Positions 12,337-24,380 of a DNA stretch of 64,000 nucleotides are shown one piece after another. The stretch is from Macquaria australasica (Eukaryota; Chordata; Actinopteri; Centrarchiformes; Percichthyidae). The notes below the pieces were generated by a model. It was not told the DNA's origin. It saw nothing but the letters and a program-made list of their open reading frames with translations, and made no database searches. The translations under genes were made by a program, and so were the position numbers. Each line of letters opens with the position of its first letter. Positions within the stretch are counted from its first letter, which is position 1. The stretch is taken from assembly GCA_005408345.1 (NCBI GenBank), contig SEMN01000229.1, positions 558,001 through 622,000 on the forward strand. Direction: 5' to 3'.

Positions 12337-12769
12337 AATTGTTTCAGAGAGCCAGCACATTTAAACAAATTGATACGTTCTTAAATGCTTGTGGCATTCC
12401 ACCAGTCCACTGGACCAGAGCTGGTGCACCTCTGAGTGACATCAATTAAGTTACTTGTCAATGCTGCAAAGTTAGGGCTTTGGGCAAACTGGCAAAATCT
12501 CTTATCTCCAGGAGGATCACCTGCCGTTGGCCACCTGCAGATGCTGCTCCCAGCCTGTCAGCCACAATAGTGCCATTGACCCAATTGAAGGGGCACTGCA
12601 GTGTGGCCAGGGCCACATGTAAATCCACACACAGAATCAGACTAGTTTACTATGATGGGGCTGCCAGCTCTTGCTCTTAGCAAATACACTCTGGTCCAAA
12701 TTAATCTCTCTCCATTACTGATGTGACCAGAAAGTAAGACACTGGTCCCCTCCATGTTTTGAGAAGAAC
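12337..12769. other. Unassigned, possibly retroelement-derived
   Basis: This stretch has locally higher GC, next to the gypsy integrase remnant. It may be more of the same element, but no motif could be read confidently in any frame. Confidence 0.35.
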
Positions 12770-13190
12770 GGTGTGGTAGTGAGTTAATCTACAGCTCTCT
12801 GTTTTGTTAAATCTCTCCACCAGGCCATCTGTCTGGGGATGATAAATACTTGTCTCTTATTGGATACCCATTAATCTGTACAGTTCGTGCAATGTGCCTG
12901 ACATGAAGGACTTGCATTGGTCAGGCACATTTGGTGAATATGAACTGCCTTGAAAATCATTTCCCCATGGCAACTGGCCAATATTCTCATCGGTTTGAGA
13001 GTCATTACTGATTCTATATGGTTGATCTCTTGCCAAAACAAAGTGAAGGTAGGTGAGTACTGTGCCAGATTGCACCTGCTGACTATCAGTGACTGAGTAT
13101 GGCGTGAAACTGCTTCCATAGGGGGAAATTAGGAACATGAGAGCGCTCTGCCAAAGTCTCCACCCCTTTCCTCTCCCCACAGGAGCAGAA
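12770..13190 (-). pseudogene. Ty3/gypsy-type integrase remnant
   Basis: On the - strand, an open segment (12857-13180) ends with a stretch matching the integrase core's TDQ..SFMS.TL.ELY.L.GI pattern, and a stop follows. Immediately beyond the stop, in the same direction, the hallmark YHPQTDG and VERFN motifs are readable (around 12808-12850). Integrase inserts the DNA copy of LTR retrotransposons. Only this part of pol is recognisable; gag, protease, reverse transcriptase and LTRs were not found next to it. The remnant is interrupted and non-functional. Confidence 0.75.
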
Positions 13191-13202
13191 TCAGCCAGCT
13201 GT

Positions 13203-13645
13203 GTATCACATTACATTACATTTATTTAGCTGATGCTTGTATGCAAAGTGACTTACAATAAGTGCATTTCAGCCATGTGGATACAATCGAAAAATGGCAA
13301 GAATCATGCAAGTACATCAACGTCATCAAATATGCTGAACTCCTTCACGTGCTACATGTAGAAACTCTACACATCTGTTCAGACTGCACCTTGGCCCATA
13401 AAAAACCCTTTCTGTATCTCTTAGAGTTTCTGCTGGGCCCTTATCGTAGTGAGGGAGTAGCAAGCCGATTGGCAGTAGCAGAACGTAACGGATGGGCTGG
13501 GGTGTGTGGTTTGACCATGTCCTGGATGTAGGACCTGAGCCATCTGCAGCACAGTAGGCAAGTACCAGTGTCTTGAATCAGATTCAAGAAGCCACCGGTA
13601 GCCAGTGCAGGGTGCGGAGGAGCACAGCGAGCACAGCACATATAC
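13203..13645 (-). mobile_element. LINE 3' end with TGTAA-type tail
   Basis: On the - strand, the segment 13441-13641 retains C-terminal reverse transcriptase-region residues SYIQDMVKPHTPAHPLRSA and ANRLATPSLR, which I recognise from fish L2-type LINEs. A short 3' UTR follows, then CTTATTGTAAGTCACTTTGCA, and it ends with a TAATG/TGTAA-type repeat tail at 13203-13225. The frame is shifted relative to the neighbouring HWLPV-type motif. Its C-terminal sequence and tail differ from the TTGAA-tailed family elsewhere in the window, so it is a separate lineage. Confidence 0.7.
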
Positions 13646-14417
13646 AGTTGCCCACCTATAGCGTCTGTGCTTCCACTTTATGGCCCATTGCCCCTTAGAA
13701 GCTGATCAGTGAGCCGGAAATTAGAGGGTGTGTAAGGTGGAAGCAAACTGTGCTCACCATAGGTTATGTGTGAATATAGGTTATGTGTGCACATAACCTC
13801 CAACAATGTCTCTGGTTGCACAGCGCATTAGTGAATCATTGATTGCATATAGCCAGAATCTGTTAAAGTGTATTATCTACCCCCTAGACCCTTATGGGTA
13901 CTCAGTAGGGCCATTTCTGATTGGGGTAGGAGGATGGAATCATCTTCCCCACCTCTACCAATAGACGCTCTTTCCTGTAGTGCTCATGTTGTGCACACCA
14001 CCATCACTCCTGGATCGCTGAAGTTGGAACGTGAAAATGCAGAGGAGGGAGAGACTGATGACAATGATCTGGAGGTGTGCAGCCTAGGTGGTCCAGGATC
14101 CATTTTCTTGTGCCTGCCAGAGGTGAGTGCAGGAAAAGGAGGCACACATCCCACTCATTGTCTAGGTGGGTACCAGTTGTCATTACCTTCTAAAACACCT
14201 CCAGGAACGTCTTAAAGTCATATGTGTCTATCGTTTTCTTTGGGGTGATGTGATTGGTTAATGGGTGGAGGAGAGACCTGGAAAGCTTGCTGCAGGGATG
14301 CCAAGTCTTTTTCTCCCTATGCCTGGGCCACCTACATTAGTGTGAGGTACGGGCTTCCTGCATCAAGATGCAATGCTCTAAAGCTTACCCCAGAGATGTC
14401 TGGCTATATGATGGTGA
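13646..14417. other. Unassigned, mildly GC-richer DNA
   Basis: A 115-codon frame on the + strand (13868-14215) has no recognisable domain and contains no known motif. The location between LINE remnants makes decayed transposon sequence the simplest explanation. I would not annotate a gene. Confidence 0.35.
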
Positions 14418-14466
14418 CGGCTGTGGGAGAATTAAAGGCTTATCTTATCTTATCTTATCTTATCTC
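14418..14466 (+). repeat. LINE tail relic with TTATC repeats
   Basis: GGCTGTGGGAGAATTAAAGG followed by about five TTATC units resembles the end of the element at 11845-12336. It is probably a very short or decayed insertion of the same lineage. Confidence 0.6.
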
Positions 14467-14959
14467 CTGTGACTCCCTATATTGGCCGCCTGTTTGACAA
14501 GGTTCCCTGTCTTTCTGGGGTTGCAGAAGCACACAGGACCCAGGGAAAGGGTTGCATATACAAGCACAGTAATACAACTAACCCTAAAGAGGTACTTTTC
14601 AGTAAGGAGATAGGAGATGAACAGACATGAGCTGTAATTGCCAATTGACTGCAGCACTGCGGGAGACACTGCCGCTTCCTTCCCCAGAAAGAAAACCAAA
14701 ACAACACCCAGCTGTCACACCACGGTTAAAAGAAAACTCCACCTTTTATACTGGTGTAAGTGGATTGTGTTTTTAATTAATATAGAAGCACACTACAAGA
14801 CATTCAGACCAGAAGACTGGAAGCTAAATACCCGTAAGGTTTTCTGTTCTCAGCAGTGAAGGAGTGCTGTCTCAATGTGAAAGGCACACAGCTCATATCA
14901 TTACCTAATTAACATTACAGTAATTATACTGTAAGTGTGGGCAGAAAAAAATGGAGGCT

Positions 14960-15210
14960 TGAATATCTGCATGTTCATGTGTGGTATAGAGAGAGTGGAG
15001 GTGAGGGAGGATGACGGAGAGAGAAAGAGTGTGTGTGTGTGTGTGTGTGCTTGTGTACTGTATGTATGTGTGTGATCCTGAGTGAGGCTTGAGGAGAAAG
15101 TGACAGACCAGGAGAAGAGTGGACTGAGAGAGCAGCACATTGTTCACACTCCACTCAAGACACTAATCTGTGTTTACACCAGGGAATAACAACAAAGGAA
15201 CACATTAGAG
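14960..15210 (+). other. Candidate noncoding first exon of nmur1
   Basis: A purine-rich stretch with a GT repeat (15029-15049) ends at ATTAGAG followed by GTAAGAAG, a strong match to a vertebrate splice donor, with the exon end at 15210. It lies 5 kb upstream of the first coding exon of nmur1, whose start codon sits 28 nt after a good acceptor. Joining the two would give a noncoding first exon, a common layout for this type of receptor gene. There is no direct evidence; donor-like sequences are frequent by chance. Confidence 0.25.
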
Positions 15211-18054
15211 GTAAGAAGATTTATGCTCTTTGGAAAGCTAAATATCATGAGATCAGGGATAAATCACTGTAATGTATATTCACTATCCATTTTAAAAATC
15301 ACTTGATGTTTCATATCAGGGACAATGTAATATTTGTGCATAAAACCAACAAAATAAGCATTTGCTTAGGCAACAACACTGAGGCTTTAATTTAATTCGT
15401 GTCTAGTCTGTCATGTTCATTTATCTAAGTGGTGTCTTTCTGTTAAAGCTACTGCCAAGTTGAGGATAACAGGATTACGGGGGGAAAAGTAATTGAACTA
15501 AAACCACAAAATTTAATTAGAGTACAGAATCTACACAAGAATGTGGAAAAAATGCATCTCCAAAATTCATACAATGCCAATAAGATGTCCTGAGTTTAAA
15601 CACAAATAGGACCTTTGTTGTATGTCATCTCTCTCCTAGACTCTCTTGCCCCCTTCTGCTTTTAACTTTGTAACAATATGAAATATAAATAAATAAGTAT
15701 AACAGTACAAATAGAAAGACAATGTCAGTGACAATGATAGAGTCATAATTGTGAGGAGGGGGCATGAATATAAAATGAAGTCATGAAAGGGGCAGCATGC
15801 ACATACAGAGGAGAAAGAGATCCGTGTCGTCAGTGCATCAAGTGATTCGTCAAAATGTCTGCAGTGTTATTAAAGTGATAGGTTAAAATTACTTGTGGGC
15901 CGAGAGGAGCCCCTGAGAAATTCCACATTCAGGTTTTGCACATTTCTACCACACTTGAGTGAGTAAAAGTAAGCAGGTGCAGTCATTCCTGCACTTGAAC
16001 ACATTTAGTCCCACAGAGTAATGACATTTTTGACTCTCATAGGAGCCAGTGCCATGTTGACCCTGGTGCAAAAGCTGAAACAGGGTGTTGTTTTGGTCTG
16101 TTCACTATTCTCAAGGCAGATCATGACAACATTCTGGAGAAAGAGAAAAGCATAGAGATGTTTGCACTCCAGGGGCAAGACGATGGATATTTTCTGAGAA
16201 TCTGATGCAAGGAGGTTAACAGTTGTAGACTAGGTATTGATTTTTGTGTCAGAGTGATAGCTGCTTTCATGAATGCTGCTAAGTCTTGCAGTTGACCCAG
16301 TGCCAAAGCTGTTTCTAGTCACTAGATTGGCTGTGCTGTACACTGTAGGAAGAACTTATAAAGACAGAACACTGAAAGTCCTGTATTTTACTGCATCCAC
16401 TGCAAGTAATAGCCAACAACTGTCGCACAGCTGCTGTGTACCTGAAAAAAAGGCTGTTAAGTAAATTGATTTGATTATATGTTTACAGCAGTAAAAGGGC
16501 AATGCATTTGACATACAGAAGCTTTGCTCAAGCTTTCAATCTTTAATCGTTACATTCAAAAGCAGAGGATGAGTTTCCCCCTGTAAATCAATAAAGTATA
16601 ATCTATCATTTAACCTGGGAGATTTCCATCTGTGGCCAACAGGTGATCAAATCATTTGAAATCCTTTCCCAGACAGCATTCCTTTCATTAGTTTTAGGAC
16701 GATGCGTGTTGTGACTTTGTTTCACTCATTTTGGGTGAAATGAGGTAGGCACAGCAATTATCTAACTTGAGAAGCATCAAAAGACACACTTTTAAAGATG
16801 ATTGTTTGAAAATAAACAGTAGAGGGCATATCTAATGATTTATTACTTAGCACTTTGCTGTATAGACAGCATTTAAAACAAATTGCAAGATGTATTTAGC
16901 ATGAAAATATTGCAATAAATCAAAAACAATCTAGAGTTGAACTAGAACACATGACTTGCAGAATGCTCATGAGGAAGATCTGTCATCCATAAATGCATCA
17001 GATCCACTGTAGATCCTGCCACAGGACTGAAATATTCATTACAGTAGTAGATCTATATTTATAGAGCATACTATGTTATTATTTCGGATATAAACAGGAC
17101 AGAATGCTAATATGCTCGTGCATCCTACACCCCAAGCTTGTCTCTGGGCTTTCCATCTACAGAAGATGCTAATATAATAAAACACTCAGTGGATTTGTTT
17201 TCAGATTCCTCTAAGTATGACGGCCAAGTAACAACTGGCTTGATGGACATCAGCGGCTATAGATTGAAAATCCTATTGACAAAAGAAGTAATTTATGGCA
17301 CAGTAGTGGCTGCACCCTAAAGCCACAAGGGAAGGGTTTATGGTAAGCAATTCATTGTGTTGTTGTTGACATGCTGATACACTACACTGACAACATGCCT
17401 TACCACTGATAGTCTTTTAAACTAATTTTCTGTCTAGATTGAAGGCTTTAGTCAATAGACACAAAATGCATCCTGATGAAATACATAATACAGTAACTCT
17501 CTGACCCTCTGACTCATATACTGTATGTAAATGTATGGAAAAATCATGGTTGTGTTTTCCTGCTTATCATCAGCAGTCATTCATATGTAAATGGCAGGAA
17601 AGCATTTTCCTGTCATTCTCATTATCCAGCTCTCACTTGGAAAAATGTTAATATCGTTTCACTTTAACTCCAAGTCAGAAATTTACATTCAGCTGATTGA
17701 CAAGTTCCTTTTTCTCCTATGTCAGCTCAAGTGTGACAGAAGGCAAATACTTTTTTTTGTTGGCTAATATCACTGCATCATATTGAAATCCAACAACATC
17801 CCTTTGTAAATCCTTCCCAGAAGATCCTCTGTCAAGCATAATCAAATTTCCTTTATGTTATGAACTTACAGACCAATAATATATCAGAAATCCTTAATGA
17901 TGGAATTATCAACATGACAGATGTTCTGAATTTTCATCTTGTGCAAGTTTCCATAAAGTCGGAATGTAATTATTACCGAATTACTTTCCTTTGACCGCAA
18001 CTTCAAAAGCCTCCAAAGATTATACAAACGTCAATTCGCCCTTTTATTGGCGTT
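15211..18054. other. Intergenic or possible nmur1 5' intron, no gene recognised
   Basis: Nothing coding or RNA-like could be supported. The DNA is AT-rich and mostly unique in the window. If the donor at 15211 is real, this is the first part of a 5' intron. Confidence 0.4.
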
Positions 18055-18221
18055 ATGTGCCGGACAATATCTTGGCCAGGAACAGTAACTCCACTGGTTG
18101 CCTGGCAACCGGTCCCTGCTAGAAAATAGTCTGGCATATAACCCCAAATTTTCCTTCTTACCCTTCGGTTTTTCTACAGATTTAGCCCATTTGCCAAAAT
18201 GTTGAACTATTCCTTTAAGCA
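18055..18221 (-). repeat. Dispersed repeat family C, fragment
   Basis: On the - strand it begins CTTAAAGGAATAGTTCAACA followed by TTTTGG, the same start as the copy at 30891-31170, and then diverges into a GGTTGCCAGGCAACC palindrome. It is a truncated or variant copy of a fish repeat. No coding function. Confidence 0.6.
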
Positions 18222-18764
18222 AATCACAGTACAGCTGCTTAGGTGACAACAGATCAGACTGTGTACTGGGCAACTTCCAGGTGCAAATGTGTTTAATTGT
18301 GTTTGCTCAGTGAATCTGCCCTGGATAGATAATAAATTGAAATATGAAGAAGAAGAATTTGTCTCCTAACAGGATGTGACACAGGGTGCATTATACTATC
18401 ACACCTATCATCCTGGGCCACTTTAATCTAGTGGCTCAGTGCTGCGAGTACATGCAGTACGGTTAATAGAATGGATCTCTCTACTGGGAAACTAAATCAG
18501 AGCAGCAACGGTGCCATTCATTATGTACTGAGTCACACAGGGAATGAAGCCCCCACCACTGTCACTGCCACTCTTCACCCACTGAGCTTCAAAGGCTCAA
18601 GGTAATGGATTAAAGAATACCACAAAAGACCTTTAATCACAGTTTTCATTAGTGCTCTTGTTCCAAAGCCTCCTCCCTGCATATTGACTCCCTTTTGACT
18701 GTGCTCCTGCCAGTGGATCATTTCCTCTGATTGGACAGTTCAAATAAATGCTAAAATAGGTTAA

Positions 18765-19545
18765 AGGATAAGTCTGGTGATATTCCAGATTTTTTTCATT
18801 GTCAATAAATCCCATGAAAAGACTAAAACTAACAATAAATTGATCCTTCTAAATTGATCCCGTGTACCTGAAGCCTGATATGCAATAGCTCATTCCTCTG
18901 TGTCATAGACCTCCATTGTTGTCCAAAGAAACACATCAATGATCCACATTATTGCACTGGGTGTTCCTTAAGTACCATGAAGACAGGCACTGTTGAGTAA
19001 TGTTTGCTAAAAACTACAGTGCCAATCTGTCATAGTAAATTGCCGACACTTTAAAAAAAAAAAAAAAAACTATGGTGATCTTTTATTTTTTTTTGGGCCA
19101 CTTGGGGCAATGTAACAAGCTGTAAACACTGCACAGACACAGAGCAACATTAGCATTAATTTAAATTCTTCTTTCAGGCAAATGTAAGTCCAATATTCAC
19201 TTTCCTTTAAGATCTGTTTTGGTCTCCACCAAGTTCAGAGAAAAATATGTGTCTCTTTTGTTGCTAAATGCTCCAGTGTTCAGCAGCTAGCCGCTAACTT
19301 TGTCTATCTTGCCGTTTGGTGCTGAGCAGGTAGTGTACAGTTGGTTTTAATAGCTTTTTTGATTAGAACAGATGCATACTGCAGCTGGAAAAAAGCTCTA
19401 ATTAGAGCGGTGACACAGAAGCAAAACAGTAAAGTTGTGGGCCATTAAAACAAAACAATGCACTGAAAGACTCTAAAACGCTCTGTAGATCTGAAGGTAA
19501 CGTAACATAAAAATATTAATTAGAGCAGCTTTAAAGATTTATTGT
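18765..19545 (+). repeat. Probable dispersed repeat family D
   Basis: This begins GGTTAAAGGATAAGTCTGG and contains CCTCCATTGTTGTCC, GGGTGTTCCTTAAGTACC, a poly-A run near 19051-19069 and GCCACTTGGGGCAA. I recognise this order from dispersed fish repeats by general familiarity, but only one copy lies in the window, so repeat status is not proved here. No coding sequence was seen. Confidence 0.45.
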
Positions 19546-19639
19546 CTTTAGTATGAACAAATGGACTTTGGACCAGCCTTAAGTCCATTGTTTTCTTATC
19601 TTTGACAATAAGAAAGTTCACGCTCAGCCTCAGTCTTAG

Positions 19640-19790
19640 CTCTCCCACTATAGCACCTCTCATTGCAGTATGCCCTCCATGTATTCTATGATCTACTTGC
19701 TCTTGTATGCCATTTTTCTATGTGAAGCACTTTGTACTTGTTTTGATAAGTGGTCTATAACTAAAGTTTATTTTATTATTATTTAGTCTG
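19640..19790 (+). repeat. Retroelement 3'-end-like fragment
   Basis: GTGAAGCACTTTGTACTTG, TTTTGATAAGTGGTCTATAA and a TTATTATTATT run resemble the fragment at 9479-9685. No coding part is preserved. Confidence 0.45.
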
Positions 19791-20147
19791 GTCGATTGTA
19801 TTTTACAGAGCAATGGCTGGAACCATCTCTCTGATGTTTACTTTGATGGCAATTCAAGCTTATTCAATCACTCAGTCTTCTGTTCACTGTCAGAAGTGAA
19901 TTCAGAACTTATTGGCAGAAACATCAGTCATAGCTAATGTAATTCAGAGTTTGGGGAATTGGTCAGGAAACATAGTTAAGAGAGATGAATGTCAAGATGT
20001 GAAACAACTCCTTCCTCATTTGTGCTGACACATGTACAATTGCCTTAATCGACAAAACTTTGATTGATAAATGTCATTACCCACTAGTCTTTCTTCTCAT
20101 GTGAGCGTTCAAAAATTCTCCTCTAATATGGCATTCAATACTGATGG

Positions 20148-20172
20148 CTGTGTCATCTTTTCTTTTTTCTCA
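20148..20172 (+). promoter_or_regulatory. nmur1: Splice acceptor before the nmur1 start codon
   Basis: A T/C-rich tract of about 20 bases ends in CAG (AG at 20171-20172), 27 bases before the chosen start codon. It fits a 3' splice site for an upstream noncoding exon. A second, weaker CAG ends at 20198, directly before the GATG. Confidence 0.5.
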
Positions 20173-20199
20173 GATAGCGAGTCTGACTACTTCTGCAGG

Positions 20200-21112
20200 A
20201 TGTCGGTTTCTTACAACTGCTCTTATGATCTAATGGCTGAAAAAGGCGGGTGGCTTTGTCCTCCAAGGGACAATCTGACCTCTGGCGTGAACAGTAGCCA
20301 CATCAATCTGGAAGATGCATGTCTGACAGATGAAGAGTACCTGGAGAAATATCTGGGGCCTCGTCAGTCGTCTGTGTTCCTTCCCGTCTGCCTCATCTAC
20401 CTGGTCATCTTCATGGTAGGTGTGGTGGGGAATGTGCTGACGTGCACTGTCATTGCACGTAACAAAGTGATGTGGACACCAACAAACTACTACTTGTTCA
20501 GCCTGGCGGTGTCAGACCTGCTGGTGCTGCTGCTCGGCATGCCATTAGAGCTGTATGAGCTGTGGCAGAACTACCCCTTCCTCCTGGGGAAAGGCGGCTG
20601 CTACTTTAAAACGTTCCTATTCGAGACTGTTTGCTTGGCGTCTATCCTCAACGTGACGGCGCTAAGTGTGGAGCGTTACATTGCTGTGGTGCACCCGCTA
20701 CGTGCAAAGTATGTTGTAACACGCACCCATGCTAAGCGAGTCATCCTTACAGTGTGGGGTGTGTCCGTGTTGTGTGCTTTGCCTAACACAAGTCTGCATG
20801 GGATCAACATCCGTCCCAGACACTGCTCTGGCCCCGCTGGGAACATAAGCATGGAGATCCCTGACTCAGCAATCTGTACAGTGGTGAAACCGCAATGGAT
20901 GTACAACCTGACCATCCAGGTGACCACCTTGCTGTTTTTCTTTCTGCCCATGCTCACCATCAGCGTTCTCTACATGCTCATCGGGCTGCAGCTGAAGCGG
21001 GAGAAGATGCATCAGGCACTAGAGGCGAAGTCAGGCTTTGGACAGGACAGCTTCTGTAACATCCGAACACAACAGCAGAAGGCACGTCGCCGGCAGGTTA
21101 CTAAAATGTTGT
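20200..21112 (+). CDS. nmur1: Neuromedin U receptor 1, coding exon 1 (residues 1-304)
   Basis: This is a class A G-protein-coupled receptor for neuromedin U/S peptides, acting at the plasma membrane; family members couple mainly to Gq and raise cytosolic calcium. I start at the ATG at 20200 (A at -3), because the open frame back to 20071 crosses a strong acceptor and adds residues not like the family. The exon encodes an extracellular N-terminus with three N-glycosylation sequons (Asn6, Asn25, Asn31) and helices 1-5. Visible family marks are GNVLTC in helix 1, TPTNYYLFSLAVSDLL in helix 2, YPFLLGKGGCYF before helix 3 (Cys134 for the disulfide), ERY in place of DRY (158-160), and LPNTSLHGI at the end of helix 4. 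A C..GP..PDSAIC second extracellular loop favours NMUR1 over NMUR2. The exon stops after the first base of codon 305 at T|GTGAGT. Teleosts often have two nmur1 paralogues; which one this is cannot be decided. Confidence 0.93.
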
Positions 21113-21499
21113 GTGAGTATCAACCCTCTTAGTATTTACAGAGCTGTTCCTGGGGCTTGCTTCTTATAGATAATAAAGGGGAGACAGCCATGGAAGTATA
21201 AAGAGAACTGGATACAGAGTCAGAGGCGAGGCCTTGTTCATTCCATTTATTTTCTAATAGAAACAGCAAATCCCTCACAAGGAGCACCATAGGGAGGCCA
21301 GCGGCAAAAATTGATCTGGCCATGCAGAGGGCAATGTTCAAATAAATGTAGTACTGTAATGATTAGTCAATTGCTTTGTCAGTATAAGTAATGGTGAACA
21401 ACTTTGATAGTCTTGATAGATTAATATTTCAAGTCATTTATGAAGCAAAAATGCCAATTGCGTTCTCGGGATACAGCTATAAGGATCTGAAGGACTTTT

Positions 21500-21920
21500 T
21501 GTTTGGACTTGTGTGTTTTGGGTTTGGTGTGTTTCCTGTTTTATTTTGAAGTTCACTAGTCTTGTCTCACGTGTAGTATTTACTTCTGGTCTTTGTTCTG
21601 TTTCCCGCCGTTTTGATTGTGTGCACCTGTGTCTAGTTTCCCACCTGTGTCTACTTCCCTGATTGTCTCCTCCCTTATATATACCGGTCCTTTCCCTTTG
21701 TTCCCTGTCGAGTCATTGATGTATGTTAGTTTGTGTTTGCCTCTTCAGTGTTCTGTTCCACGTCATGCCATGTTCCTGTGATTCCCTGAGTGTGTGCTCC
21801 TACCTTCTGTCACGAGGATTTTTGTGAGTCTTTGTGTTAGTGAATAAACCTTTGGACATCGTCAACTCCTGCCTGTCTGCATTTGGGTCCTCTCTCTGTT
21901 GCCAAGATGGCAAACTGTAA
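21500..21920 (+). repeat. LTR-like repeat inside the nmur1 intron
   Basis: A T-rich segment holds a TATATATA box near 21677, about 170 bp further an AATAAA (21843-21848), and then CTGCCTGTCTGCATTTGGGTC. This promoter-then-poly(A)-signal order is typical of an LTR (U3-R-U5), so a solo LTR or LTR-derived fragment is plausible. No second copy or clear TG...CA ends were confirmed. It lies in the sense orientation and so could offer a cryptic poly(A) site. Confidence 0.4.
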
Positions 21921-24129
21921 CAACAGCTTCTGAAATGTGAGGTTTTGCTGCTTTTCTCTGTTTCATATCATTGTAAATTGAACAGCTTTCAGTCTGAACT
22001 GTTGGTTGATTAGACAAAGCAAGTCATTTGAAAACATCACAATGGGTACTTGTGATGGCCCTTTTCACTTTTTTCCCAGACTTAAAAAAAAATAACTGAT
22101 TAATCAAAAAATGAGCGCCAGTCAAACAATAATAAATAAACTGTGACCTAGAAGGAAAGGAAAATCAAAGTCAGATATCACACACACCTGACATTTGTTG
22201 TCTTTTTAATGTAAATGTAAATTACAGCTTATTACGCTGTTTTACATACTTTGATCAGATGTAGCAGCTGCACCCATCTGTATAATTAGGAATGAAAAAA
22301 TTCAGTATGTTAGAAGTGAACATTTTGTAGATGTTTTCTGTGATAACACTGACTGATATGTTGATAAAAGTGTAATCCATGAGGCATTACATTTACCCCA
22401 AACATATCTTACTGACAGTTGCTTATGAACATGAAATATTGATGATATGATAATTAAAGGCGACTCCAACCATGCAGATAATATTAGCCAGTTTCCTTCG
22501 TATGAAACATAGACACATTCAGATCTAACAGGGTTTGTCACAGACTGTCATATAAGCTTGCTGCCCACATGTGCTTTTGTGGCGCTCAGAGGTGAAGGTG
22601 AAAGCAAATATAGAGGTGAACATCTTTTATGGGGCATAAGCATGAGCTGTGTGAAGGCATTAATCTATACCTTATCTTAATATATTGCTATAATAATGCT
22701 ATGACATCTCAGATGCTTGGCTGCACAGGCACAGATGTTGAGATTCAGTTGAATCACCCCCCTTATCAGATTACTTGTAAACGTCAAATAAAAGACGAAT
22801 AAATAAGAATAAATAACCTTACAAGATTTGTCTTACTCAGATGTCACTTTGTATGATTTATTGAATACTGGTTTAGAACAATATGCAGTCACAATTCAGT
22901 TGTCTACTCACAGTTGTGTCTAGACTTCTCCTCAGAGATGTCAACAAGACCTCTGGGGTTCTCATATCCTTATTTTAAGCAATGTTTTGTCAAGAAAGCG
23001 CAAGATTTAGAATCTGGTTTCTACCTTTAAAAAGGCCAGTGTATTCCTGGAAGACTTTCATCAATATGACTAAAAGGCCAGAAGGCTTAAGGTCAGAGAA
23101 GCACAGAGAACGTGGGCAGTTCAAATCCCAACAGGACTTTGAGTCAGCTCCTGGGAGAAAATGCGCATAACTGCATGACTTTGGAGAACAATGCTCATCA
23201 TGCATGTTCAACTAAACCATTTTTTGGATGAATAAAGGTAAATACAGGAAATTAAGTCTGTGAAAATGTACTGGCAAATACTGTAAAGTAATATATACAT
23301 TTCCTAAATTAATACTTTTTATACATAATATTTTAAAAACAGGTAAATGCTCTCATATTAATATTAATATTCAAAGTCACGCCATATATTGTGTTACATT
23401 GGATATTTTGATGTGAGTATGAAGTGACTATTTTATCTCTAGCCACACACTCAGACATCTCGCAAGCTCAGTTTTATGTATTGGACCAATCAGCAATTCA
23501 TGGTGTTTGCTTACTAGAGATGGTTACATGAATCACCACCTCTTGAAACTCTCAAAACTCAGGACTTCATGTGTTACAGATAAACAATAAAGCATGATTT
23601 AGCAACAGCATTGCCTATTTTGTGCCTGAACTTCTATGAAAACTGATTTCAGTGAGTAGTTTGACACCCCAATGCGTGGTGCGTTTATACAGTCAGGTAT
23701 AGGGCAGGTATGTTTATATCTGTGAGAAGGGGATATATAGTATACAGTGAGTCATTTATGTATAGTTTAGCCTTTAAATAATCTAAACCCCTTCATGGAT
23801 TTGCGATCTTGTATTTGCAAAATTGTTTTTGTTGCAATTTTCTCCAATACTCAAAATATTACCACAAAACAATTGTCAAGTTGTAAAGATACATGGATTT
23901 TCTTTCTACTTACTGACATTTACAAATGAATTATTCAATTTCATGGCTGTAACAGGCCTTGTTAAAATAAATATTAAACCTCAACTTTGACAAACTAATT
24001 TAAATGCCTCAACATTTGCTTGTTAGGGACAATTGCTGAAGTCAGCATTCAACCCTAACAAGCTGCATCAATAAAGATCTTACAGTGAACCATTTTTAAC
24101 CTCACGGTCAACCTGAAACTGAATCTCTA

Positions 24130-24380
24130 ATGTAAAACTAAAACAGAAACCTTTGAAGGAGCGGGAGAGGAATTATTGCAGTCTGGGGTTTTTTCATGGC
24201 AATCTTTTATAAAAGCTGTTGTAAATTCAGCCACAATAATCCCTTCCAAGAACTCTGTGAGACAAAATAATGTCTCCCTCAAGCAAAATGCATGATTCAC
24301 TTTCAAACCACAGTGAGAGAGGTGAAATTGTGGGCTGGCATTGTGAGGGTTCTCCTCCTTCAACCTTTTTGAGTTTTTAT
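24130..24380. other. Intronic unique block, candidate regulatory element
   Basis: A non-repetitive, evenly composed block in the nmur1 intron, with GGAATTATTGCAG and CACAATAATCCC-type motifs. Only its unique, non-decayed look suggests function. Low confidence. Confidence 0.2.

Noticed and set aside
13868..14215. 115-codon frame between LINE remnants
   Set aside because: No known domain. It lies among retroelement debris and was left as unassigned.
20071..20199. 43-residue N-terminal extension of nmur1 from an upstream ATG
   Set aside because: It crosses a strong splice acceptor (AG at 20172), is hydrophobic and unlike the family N-terminus, and would make the protein unusually long.
20676..20960. 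94-codon frame antisense to nmur1 exon 1
   Set aside because: It is a reverse-strand shadow of the conserved helix 4-5 coding sequence.
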